Assembly: GCA_012932295.1 (NCBI GenBank)
Contig: JAAONU010000016.1
Location: 45,539,241-45,603,240, forward strand
Origin: Cyclina sinensis
Lineage: Eukaryota; Mollusca; Bivalvia; Venerida; Veneridae
Direction of reading: 5' to 3'
DNA: 64,000 nucleotides
Each line of letters opens with the position of its first letter. Position 1 is the first letter of the stretch. Under the pieces are notes generated by a model. That model ran no database searches. It had not been told where the DNA came from and saw nothing but the letters and a program-made list of their open reading frames with translations. This document shows, in pieces, positions 46,396 to 57,215 of this stretch. The position numbers and the translations under genes were made by a program.

Positions 46396-47770
46396 AAATT
46401 ATGAAGCAAACTTGCTTTGTTAGATTGTGTAGCTGTCAACAACAATATCATCTTTGTTTACTTCATTCTTCAAAAGCACACACGATTTGTTTTGAACAAT
46501 TCATAAACCGCTAATGTATTGAGTCAAACCGTTTCTATATTGAACTGTCAGCTGAGCTTTGCCTAGACATTTATACTCAGTCATGTTTTTCTTCTCTGCA
46601 ATCGTTTCTTCAATTATGAATGGTAAGATGAATAATATGTTCCATAATTGAAAGGCTCTCTTGTTAATGGCGTATTATGACAGTGTGGAAAGCAGAACAA
46701 AGGGTTACAGTATACTGTCAATATTTCTGAATACAAAGTTATATTGTTCTTTATTATATTAATGATTCAACGATAAAAAGAGTTTCAAAAGTCAAAGAAA
46801 AAGATCACTTTAGAATACAAATTGTAAAACAAAGTTTGTAAAAAAAGGCGGATGATTAATTGAAAGAGTAAACAAACAAATCCTAGCTAAGTGACATAGA
46901 CAATTTAAGCCAGAGATATTTATGAGGACGAGGATATTTGATGACAAAAGCGCTGACAGTTAGTCGAAACTAAGAACGTGTCTAGCAGGATGAACTTTCG
47001 TTAAATTTATATTCAGTAGTTCTGATTGGCAGTAAAATGACTGGCTTAGCTAAGCTGTCAATACTTATGTCAGTGTAGATTGCTAAACGAGGTTTCCATG
47101 ACATTTACCACTTACTGACTGACAGGATGGAAAGGGTATAAGACAAACAAATAAAAACATAAGTTTCATCTAAGGCCTTTGGCTGAGTTCCAAGGGAGGT
47201 AATTTCGTTGCAGTACATTTATTCTACTATTGCGAGTTGTTTCCCATAGTAATTTCGACCGTTACGGTATCATTTTTCTCATTTTCTGCGAAAATCCTCT
47301 TCTATTCGTGAATAATGTTAATTGTGGCCATTAACCTACCATCATTAGTAACCCATTCATAAAATATTAGTGCTGTTTATGTGGCTTCACAATTACAGTA
47401 AATGAAAGCGAAATAATGATATTTTGTATGCTGTGAACCCAGGTTTCTTTGAAAAGGTTAGCGGAAAGGTAGATTGAATTTGGTCCGGTTGTGAACTTTG
47501 CTTATTAATCTCAAGGCTGCTTATTTACTGTTTTCTTTTCGTTCAATAAATGATGGGACAAACCATACTTTTAAGTATTCAAAACTGAAATTGAAGTAGC
47601 TTGCGGTAGTAAAACAAAGAAACGACTTTGTTTGTTTGTTGTTGTTGTTTCCCGTCCACATGTAGGACCATGCAGTTAGGTTACTTTAAAGTTCATTTCA
47701 ATGGCAAAATGAAGTTATTATAAGCCCTACTTGTTTCACCACAAGAGCCCACAAGAGCCTTAGAACTTGA

Positions 47771-47777
47771 CAATAAC

Positions 47778-47808
<31 letters not shown>

Positions 47809-47810
47809 TA
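47771..47810. repeat. (AAT)n microsatellite
   Basis: About 12 AAT units, the first interrupted by a C. Confidence 0.95.
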
Positions 47811-48394
47811 TTTATTTTCATGTGATTAAAAAGATGTTTGTAATAACATCAAACGGCTGAAAATAGGAAATGATTCCATAAAAAAACATTCTTTATCTAA
47901 AATAACGTCTGATTTCGTGTTAGAAAATATATCAAAATTATCTTTCAAGTGCCTGCAGTTGCGTTGAATGCAATACGTCAAGTCTGTTTTGTCTGTAAAA
48001 AAATAAGAGACATTAAATTTCCCTTTTTTATCACTTTAAAGATCGTCTAGACAGAATTTATATTGACTTTCCACTTTAAACAAAAGAGAGATAGATCATG
48101 TTCGACTCTCCTCGAATTTCAGCATGATAAAATAACCAATGTTTCTTTATCAGAAAATGTGTTTTCCTGTGCTGAGGTAAAATGACTTTAAAAATGTCCC
48201 TGCGCTTCTCTTGACATTTAATAACTGCTTACTGTTCGCGAAATTTTGAGTTCAAGGCTTTAATTACCCCCCGAGGTTAGTTGATTTGTAGGAGACAGTG
48301 CAAGTACCCCTTGTCCATGGCTTTGACACTATAGCACTGATAAATGGATCTAGTCTCATATTCTAAAGACAATTAGTAATGTTAATAGAGGAAA

Positions 48395-48440
48395 GCTGGA
48401 TCGAACTCGCGACCTCTGGATTACGGGTGTTACTTGCTAT
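48395..48440 (-). mobile_element. SINE/tRNA-like B-box relic
   Basis: The minus strand reads GGTCGCGAGTTCGATCC (48414-48398), a good B box of the kind seen in the 9940-10207 SINE head. The rest of the element is not recognisable. Confidence 0.4.
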
Positions 48441-49553
48441 TTTGAACATTGTAAGGTATTATGACTGTTTAAAATTTATGGCTTTCGGTTATTAATGTCT
48501 CGCATGTTTTAAATATAAGTTATACAAAATGTGAAAAAAAAGAAATTGCTAACAGGACTTTGAGCCATCAAGTTCTGTTACTGCCATTCATCTATCGCAA
48601 GGTAAACTAACTCGCCTTATGTGTCACTACAATATGGCAGCTGCTTATAAGTACTAAAAATAAATAATCAAACATATTTTATAAAAGAAGTCTGGTCCTC
48701 AACAAGACATATTTAAGGTAGGACATTAAATCAAACGGATATTACAGGTACTTAAACGAAGTCATTTTATTCGTCTCGTTTTCTTAAGTCAAATATTACT
48801 ATCAATGGCAATTTTAGTCTACGTGCGCCTAAAACTACCCTCTGAAAATGTTTAAAAACTGTCGGAGCATGTATATTGAAGCTTTGCTCACAAACGTAAT
48901 CTGATCTAGATATATATGCGTAAAGATACAATAACTGTCATAGACTTGTAACAGTAAATACAGATTTTCAAACTGTGGATTCCGTAGACCGAGCATATTT
49001 TGTTATACGACGGTAAGACTGTTGTTACAGGTGCATATCATTCAAGTGAACATACATGATTCATTAAAGTTTTATGCTATAAAGTTAAGATCTTTGTTTT
49101 GGAACAAATATTCGGTGCAAAAAAAAATCGCTCTTGAATTTTTAAAGACTTTTAAGTTGACATATTTATGGCAGCGTGTCTGTGCACCGGATTTTAGACC
49201 TAACCTATTTAATAAAAGAAATCACTACCTGCTAAAAAGTATGTCATTACTGAAACAATTAGGTGTATCTTAACTTTGAACTGATTGATATCATAATGAA
49301 ACATGTATGCTGGAAGTTGATGAAACGAAACGATAAGGGCAGCAAACTGACACAAAAAAATTGACCAGTATCAAAGTCAGCATGGATGAAAAGAAGAGAA
49401 AATCGGGGTTTCTATTTGTCTTTTGACAATATAGAATTTTTCACAATTTTGTTTAAGCTTATCAATGGTATCACGTACATTAAAGTTCCGCTAGAAGGGC
49501 CAGTCAAAATCAGGGATGATGAAGAATCGGCCTTATCAAAAAAACCTGTTTTA

Positions 49554-50315
49554 GCTCCACTTTTCCAAGAAAAAAAGTGGAGCTATTGTCATGACCCTCT
49601 CGTCGGCATCAATGTCGGCATTGGATAACCTTTTTTGTTAAGGTCCATTGCCTCAGAGACTGTCAAAGCTATTTACTTCAAATTTGTAAAACTTGTTTAC
49701 TATCAAAATGTGACATCATTTCTAGTTTACTATCAAAATGTGACACCATTTCTAAAGGGCAAATAACCCTCAAATTTATTTTTGCAAAGTTATGCCTCCA
49801 TTTTTGAAATAGAATTTCTTGGTTAACCTTTCTGTTAAGGTCCATTTCTCAAAAAGTGTCAAAGATTTTCCCTTTAAACTTCATATACTTCATCACCATC
49901 AAGACCCCTACCAAGATTATTGGTACCCATGTCCCAGGGGTCAAAATTAGCCCCACACTAGGGGTCACTTGATTTTGCTTAGACTTACAGAAAAAAAAAC
50001 CTTCTTATGGCAAAGCAAAAAGCCTAGAACTGAACTATTTACTTACATGGAAAGAGTAGGTACTCCCCCTTCCATGAACTGTTACCCCCTCCCCCACCCC
50101 CGAATTTACGTAGGTACTTAATCCCCCCATCAGACCCCGCCCCCCCTCAAAAAAATTCTTGCATGAGTAAACACCCTCCCCCCAACACATCCCCCTTTCC
50201 ACTCCAAAAAAAATGAGTAGGTACTTGCCCTCCCCCACTCAGTTTTTTTTTTTTACTTGGGCCACTTATTTTACTTAGCTTATAATTTATTATCCAGCAT
50301 TGAGAAAAGTGGAGC
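49554..50315 (+). mobile_element. TIR element, copy 1, with C-rich internal array
   Basis: Perfect 12-bp inverted ends GCTCCACTTTTC (49554-49565) and GAAAAGTGGAGC (50304-50315). The left end also folds on itself (AGCTCCACTTTT...AAAAGTGGAGCT, 49553-49584). The interior is non-coding, with a C-rich variable stretch at 50058-50240 containing GTAGGTACT...CCCCC units. The whole is related in inverse orientation to 51670-52640. Confidence 0.75.
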
Positions 50316-51559
50316 GTGCTGTCCACGGACAGGTCTTGTTTAATACTAAATTTTGGACTTGTCTTTAGGTCCTTAAAATTTCTGAGTTTTTTTTCGCGTA
50401 ATTTTGATATAAGTAAAGTGGTCATTATAGTGTAACTTAACTGTACTATTTTTGTTATAATTACATATAAGGTAATGTTGACATAAACCACAGGCATGTT
50501 TAACAAAAATACCAACATCTTACACAATGGTTTTATATTCAAAACTTACGTTCCCATTTTCTCTCTGTATATGTACTCATTTTAACATGGTAAATACGAA
50601 TGAAAAAGTACCAAAGCTACCACTGAACTGTCGACCGTTGGATTTAGTGATTTCATACCTACATTGCTTCGAACGAATGATGATAAAAAGAACTCCTCCA
50701 AATGGAATTTAGTACCGGAAGATGCACTGGAAAAGTGTTGAAGTTATTATATTTGCATGATCGAATAATTGCAAATAAATTGAAGAAACATTATAATTCA
50801 TAAAAAACAAACGCATCTAAAACACCATACCAAAAATACCATGGATATAGCAGACGAAATTTCAGTTGTTCATAATCGATTATATATATTTTTTGTCTTT
50901 TGCATTACAGATACATTATTGTGTACACTTAAATCCCCGTTCATCTTTGAAGACATAAAATATTCATGCCTTGCGTTACAGATGCATTTTTATGTTTATT
51001 GTTTATGTTAAATGTAGCAATAAAAACCTATAGAATGCAGATTTATGTTTGAGGTTTCAGGAAATTGCCCCCACTATTACGCATTTACAATACTTCAGAA
51101 AAATGCACTTATTAAATTAGACGATGCCAACTTGATTTACAAAATCATATAAATCAAATTCCTCTGAGACTTTGCCCATACTACATTTTTGTTCTAATCC
51201 ATTATTTAATTTGGTTTAATCGGTACAAATTCAGCTCTGGTTAATCAAAGCCACAAGTTAGTTTCCAGATGTAATTTCTACGATTTTTCTCAGGGGCAAA
51301 GTAATGGTATTTACTGAAGACAAACATATTTGTTATCTATTTACTTTAGCATGCATTCTTCTTTTGATGCCTCTAACTTTTGTAATCTAAGATCCGACCC
51401 TCTCATGTGCATATCGAGATATAAGAGGTGTCGGTTTCAACCTTCATCATTTTCTAAACACAAAAGGCATTCGAATTATTTTGTGTCAGTTTTGTCTGAC
51501 TGGGCCTGCCACGTGAGTCTAGAAATAAATTTGTACTAGATGGGTGTTCAGTGGAACAC
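50316..51559. other. Spacer between the two related TIR elements; nothing recognised
   Basis: AT-rich, with no exon, SINE or array visible. Confidence 0.5.
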
Positions 51560-53155
51560 TTGTGTCGCCCTTGGGTACTCTGTTAGAATAACTAAAAAGG
51601 TAAACAAGAGCCTGCTGGAAAAGACAGCATGCTAGTCAAAGTACAACAAGACCTGTCCACAGACAGCATGCTCCACTTTTCTCAGTGCTGGATAATTAAT
51701 TAAAAGCCAAGTTAAACAAGATGCCCAAGTGAAAAAAATTGACTGGGGCAGGGCAAGTACCTAGTCATACAAGATGAAAAAAATTGGGTCAGAAGTTATG
51801 TATTTAAAAAAAAATAAAAAAAATTTTGGGCCCGATAGTGGGGTGGGGGGGGGGGGGGTTGATGGGAAGTCAAGTACCTATGTATTTAAAAAAAAATTGG
51901 CCAGGCGGGGAGGTGGACTGGTGAAGGGGGGAGGTTTGAGGGTGGATGGAGAATCAAGTACCTATGAATTAAACTTTGAAAAAAAAAGGCCCGGGGGCTG
52001 GGGGTAAAAAAATGGTGGGGGGGGGGGGCGGACCGGTTTGGGGGTCAGATGGGGAGTCAAGTACCTATGTATTATAAAAAAAATTGGGCCTGGGGGAGGG
52101 GGGGACTGGTTGGGGAGTCAAGTACCTATGTATTAAAATTGAAAAAAAAGTGGGGGGGGGGATATATTAAAAAAAAAAATTAAAAAAAAATTGGGCCGGG
52201 GGGGGGGGGGGGGGGAGGATGTGGTCGAGGGTGGATGGGGAGTCAAGTACCTATGTATATGTATTAAAGTATTAAAATAATAAAAAAAGGCCCAGGGGGG
52301 AGGGGTAAAAAAAATGGAGGGGGGGGGAGGGGGCGGGTCCCCATGCAGAGGGGACGGTGGGGGGGAGTACTTTCCCATCTCATGTCAGTTAATATTTTAT
52401 TTCTAGGCTTAACAAGTTTTTTTCATATATATAAGTAAAAGCAAAATCAAGTGACCCCTGGGGGTGGGGCTAACTGTGACCCCAGAGACATGGGTACCAA
52501 CAACCTTTGCAGGGGTCTTGCTGGTGATCAAGTATTCCAAGTTCGAAATGGAATATCTTTGACACTTTTTGAGACATGGACATAAAGAAAAAGGTTAACC
52601 AAGAAATTTTAACTTGAAAAAGGGGCATAACATTGCAAAAATAAATTGGGGGTTATCTGCCCTTGAGAAATGGTGTTGTCTAAAGTGATTCAATTGTAAG
52701 CATTACAAATGGAAAGTTTGATGAAGAAACATTAAGAAATGGCATAGTTATAGCCAATGTTAAGTTTTCATGACAAAATTCAAGTACAAAAAGGGGCATA
52801 ACTCTGTCAACTGTGACCTTGACCTACACATTTTGGCATCATCACGACCCTGTTGTCGTAAGCAATATAATTTGAAAGTTTGATGTTGAAATGTTAAGAA
52901 ATGGCAAAGTTATTTGCAACGTTAAGTTTTCATGACAAAATCCATGTATAAAAAGGGGCATAACTCTGTCAAATGTGACCCTGATCTAGAAATTTTGGCA
53001 TCAACCCGACCCTGTTGTCATAAGCAATACAATTTGAAAGTTTGATAAGATAATGTTTAGAAATGGCAAAGTTATAGCCAACGTTAAGTTTTCGTGACGG
53101 ACCGACGGACAAAGCGATCCCTATGTATCGCCTTTTCTTCGAAAGGGCGACACAA
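51560..53155 (-). mobile_element. TIR element, copy 2 (larger, opposite orientation)
   Basis: Perfect 13-bp inverted ends TTGTGTCGCCCTT (51560-51572) and AAGGGCGACACAA (53143-53155). It contains the copy-1 sequence inverted (GCTCCACTTTTC at 51670-51681; AAGTGACCCC...GGTACCAA and GGTTAACCAAGAAATT at 52449-52610). A further ~500 bp has two ~162-bp units marked by AAAAGGGGCATAACTCTGTC (52789, 52951) and ends in GACGGACCGACGGACAAAGC. No transposase frame. Confidence 0.78.
51835..52385. repeat. G-rich variable array inside TIR element copy 2
   Basis: About seven units of 70-90 bp joining AGTCAAGTACCTATGTATTA, poly-A (AAAAAAATTGGGCC) and G runs of up to ~14. The minus-strand Pro-rich frame at 52133-52378 is a by-product. 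The plus strand has many runs of four or more G, so G-quadruplexes are plausible. Confidence 0.9.
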
Positions 53156-53995
53156 AAAGTATATATGTTACAATTAACCCGCAATGTCACGTGCTGACGT
53201 CTTTCTTACTACAGCTGTAATTGTTGTAGAACTCTTTTATTCAGCTGAGGCCTGCCACCAGGGAGTTAAGAAGAATCTTCAAAATCAATAGCAGATCGTG
53301 TCATTATAGAACTTTGTCCTAATAGATTTCTGAAGGTCGAGATAACATATAACCAAGTAACTTATGTTTTGACATACATATACTTACCATAGAGTCATGT
53401 AGCAATACGGATAGCTTAATGTGATAACTAGAATGGGTTTCCTTCTGATAACATGGTTTAAATTCATGAGTGATTTCGAGGTTGAAACCAAGTGATAAAA
53501 ATACCAACTAATAAGTATAAAGTTCTAATTCAGTAGAAATTTTGATTTAAGGTTTCGTCCTTTCATGTTAATATCAGGATTTGCTTTAATTTGACTGTAA
53601 GCTTTTGTTGTCATAATGTTATGACGTAACTGCTTTCTTCTGGCAAAGTACTTTGCTTTCTGTTGTGTATATACGATTCGACGCAACACGCTATTTTAGT
53701 TAAACCGGCATTCATGAAGTTTTCATATATGCTATAACGAATAATATGTCAATATGAAGAGTTGCAAGACGGTTCCATTTTCCAAAACACTCACATTCTT
53801 TAGAGCCAGTCTGTTCATCTTTATAAATTACTTTGTATTCATGTCAAAGGATTCGGGAAATATAAAACTACTTCTCCACTTGATATCTGCATTCAAGTTT
53901 ATAGTAATGATGTTTACATTACCGTTTCATCGAGGAAACATAATATCCATAAGGGAATTCAACTGTACCTTGACTAAATATGTCTGAATTTTCTC
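53156..53995. other. No feature recognised
   Basis: AT-rich spacer. Only short frames without recognisable domains. Confidence 0.5.
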
Positions 53996-54089
53996 ATAAC
54001 AACATCATATCCCACAACAACATAATATCCCACAACAACATCATATCCCACAACAACATCATATCCGGCAACAACATCATATCCCACAA
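53996..54089. repeat. 18-bp tandem repeat, ~5 copies
   Basis: Unit ATCATATCCCACAACAAC, nearly perfect, one copy with CGG in place of CAC. Confidence 0.92.
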
Positions 54090-54793
54090 AAGAGAAAATA
54101 AATGATTTCGGTGTCATTGTCAACCATGAGCTTCAGTTGTACACAAGGCCTCTGCCTCTCAAAGCAAGCACTCGACAACGTCACCACACAGACAAGAGAA
54201 CAGTAATACCTCTTTATATATCAGCTTTATCATGAAGTTTATTTAAACTGGCTAAGGCACAAACAAAGAGAAACAAATAATGACTACATTTAGGTTTGAT
54301 AAGTTCACATTTTAAGCAGAGTTTACAAGACTTTATGCCGTTCGTAACTAGATGTTTCTGGTTTCTATTGTACATGTCAGTTTGTATTTGAGGGTACCTT
54401 GATTCTATTTCCTAGGAGACTGAATAATAACGGTTAATTTACATCTCGTCGTGATGAAAGACAGCAGTCTAATTAAAATTAAGTAATGATTGTCCAAACT
54501 AAAGTTCTAATCTTCTTACTTCGAAGCGTTAATTCAGAACTCACGCATCTTGTTACAGGTATCATTAAATCCCAAAACCTCTTTCGGCAAACTCTTTCAC
54601 ATACTTGTTTCAGGTTTTTTGGTCCTCTTCTAAGCAAAGAAAACATATATTTCCAGACTTAGGGGAAGTAGTCCGCCAAATATTTTACCAGTATAATTAA
54701 AGACGTTATGTCATCTATGACGAAACTTGTTGCTCTACCAATATAAATATTCTACAGCCAAACAAAGAGCAAATTAAGTTAACTTATTCTATT
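54090..54793. other. No feature recognised
   Basis: AT-rich spacer without arrays or plausible exons. Confidence 0.5.
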
Positions 54794-55360
54794 ATGCTCC
54801 CCGAAGGGCGAGCATATAGTTGCCGCTTTGTCCGTCCGTCCGTCATAATTTCGTCCGGTGCATAACACAAAAACTATGAGAGATATCAAGACCAAACTTC
54901 ATAGATAGTTAGATCTCATTAAGGAGCAGTGCAGTGCACAAAAACCATAACTCTTGCTTTATTAATTTTTGAGTTTGCCCTTTGAAATTTCTCATACTTA
55001 TTTTTTGTCCGGGGCATACCTCACAAAGTATAAGAGTTATAAACTTGAAACTTTATAAGTAGATAAATCACATTGATGAGCAGTGCAGTGCACAAGAACC
55101 ATAACTCTTGCTTTATTAATTTCTGATTTATTGCCTTTTGAAATTTCTCATTCTTATTTTTTGTCCGGGGCAAATCTCACAAAGTATAAGAGATGAAACT
55201 TTATTATTGATAGATCTCTTTGAGGAGAAGTGCACCGTGCATGAACCGTAACTCTATTTTGCATAATTTAGGAGTTATTGCCCTTTGTTATTTTTCATAC
55301 TTTAAAAAAATACATATTAAACAATAGCCCTTTTGGAATTGGCATTTATTCGGGGAGCAT
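54794..55360. mobile_element. TIR-type non-autonomous element with three ~155-bp units
   Basis: Perfect 10-bp inverted ends ATGCTCCCCG (54794-54803) and CGGGGAGCAT (55351-55360). CGTCCGGTG/TGTCCGGGG-marked units begin near 54851, 55005 and 55161. GTCCGTCCGTCCGTC lies inside the left end, as in other elements of this window. The left terminus is also a hairpin (TATGCTCCCCGAAGGGCGAGCATA overall). No coding capacity. Confidence 0.75.
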
Positions 55361-55602
55361 CCATCGGTTCTACCGATTTCTTGTTTCCTTAAGTACGAAT
55401 AGTATTAATAACGGATCTGATGGAATATACAAAGATGCGTCTGTAAACGATACTGAAGCAACAATGTTGGCAGACAAATATGGCGTGGTTACTATTTATA
55501 GATTCGCTGTTCTGCATTTTGACATTTCTGCGCTTACCGCATTTGCATTTATTTCCGGCGAATGTCATATGATCTGACATTTCACGAGAGCATTGTCAGT
55601 GA

Positions 55603-55646
55603 GATCTCTATGGATACAGCACATGATCTCTATGGATACAGCACAT
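55603..55646. repeat. Perfect 22-bp tandem duplication
   Basis: GATCTCTATGGATACAGCAC plus AT occurs twice back to back (55603-55624, 55625-55646). Confidence 0.95.
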
Positions 55647-56849
55647 GCTAGGCAATCATAGTAAAAAAGATATAATGAAATGATTATCTCTTTTTGTTAC
55701 GCAATTGAATTTAACGCGTGTCTCCTGGGGAAAGAGAATATCAGAACGTTTTATCTATAATGCACCACTTGGTAGATTTATGTTGAACTTCTAAAAGGAA
55801 ATTTCTCAAATATTGTAAGATTTCAGTTATATTTCAAATACATTAATTATAATTTTGTTCATCGTCTGCGTTGTGTGCATACATTTCTATAAAATAATAA
55901 AGTTCATGACAATTTGCGGAGTACGGCTAAGTTAGTTTGACAAAAATCATTAAGGGTATTCATCTATTATAAACAGGCCGTAATGCAACATTCCTTTTAA
56001 AATTCTATCAAATAATACCTAAAATGTAAGAGGCTAAAAATTCTGTTTAATACCGATTCATTGGGCTGAATAATAAACTTGTACAATGAAAACGTACTAT
56101 GCAAAGACAAATAGAAAGACTCATTATTCTACAGAAAGACTAAAAGATCGAACGTTTTCATGGCCTCGCTTTCTGAAAATGATACGGATTCCATTACACA
56201 GCGGAAAAATCAGTCTTTACCTTTGCGTACTCTGCTATTTGGAAAATCCTTCTTTGTTTTACATTCTTTCTGAAAAAAGTTGGTGCACACTTCGTACTTT
56301 TGGTTAAAATGATAGGTGCAAGTATGTCAAATATTGGTTAACAATATTGTACAAAATATATTGTGACTGCTTGTAATGTGAAGCATTCTAATGCTTGTTT
56401 ATTTACCACGATTCTTGCTTTTCAGGAAATATATTCAGGTATAAATTCACAACATGTAAGCCACCATTGACTGCGGTAAAATTTCGATTTTAAACTCTCT
56501 GTTACAGTCATATTGTCCATCTAGCAAAAATGACCTAAAATATAGGATTTTAATTGAAAAACAACGAAAACCAAGCTAGAACTCCGAACACTTCCGAAGC
56601 TTCAAAGCCACCTGGCTTCCAGTTTCAAGAGGTTATAGTTCAGAAAAGCTGGAGACCAAATATTACGTTACGGCAAATCAACCAATAGAAAACCCGCTTT
56701 CAAACCAGACATATGCTTCCGTTTTCGGAGGGCATTATCATAATGAAGCACACTTTAAAGCAAAAAGGCACATGAAACGTTTTAGCAAGGTGCCTTGATA
56801 ATCGACTTTTTTATATACTGTTAACTTACAGTTACCACCAAGCTCTTTT
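55647..56849. other. No feature recognised
   Basis: AT-rich; a 73-codon plus frame at 56086-56307 has no recognisable similarity. Confidence 0.5.
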
Positions 56850-56854
56850 CGTTT

Positions 56855-57215
56855 CTCCCGCGTCTTTCGGGGGGTTAGGACAGAGTGCGAAATGAAGTCC
56901 ATTTAACGAAATGGACTTTACGTCTACGAAATGGACTTTTAATTTCTTAATTATGGCTTCCGCGTCTTTCGGGGGTTAGGATAGAGTGCGAAATGGAGTC
57001 CATTTTACGAAATGGACTTTTAATTTCTTAATTATGGCTTTATTATAAGTATTATCTGTATTTTCTTGGTTAAATGTAATAAATAAAAGATATACCTATA
57101 TTATGTCTCCTTTCATATTATGTTTGAGTAATAGATGTTCCAGATATAACCATTTATTGTGACCGCGCCCTACGAAATGGACATTCTTTTTCAAAAATAC
57201 CTGCGAAATGGACTT
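56855..57215. repeat. Duplicated 102-bp block with reiterated CGAAATGGAC
   Basis: CCGCGTCTTTCGGGGG...TTAGGA(C/T)AGAGTGCGAAATG recurs at 56858 and 56960. CGAAATGGA/CGAAATGAA occurs seven times across the block and its flank, and its complement GTCCATTT twice, forming small palindromes (AGTCCATTTaaCGAAATGGACT-like). Confidence 0.8.

Larger units (their letters stand above)
46396..49553. other. No gene recognised; one microsatellite and one SINE-like head
   Basis: AT-rich, with only the two small features listed separately (47771-47810, 48395-48440). Confidence 0.5.

Noticed and set aside
52133..52378. Proline-rich minus-strand frame
   Set aside because: Translation of poly-C/poly-T complement in the G-rich transposable-element array.
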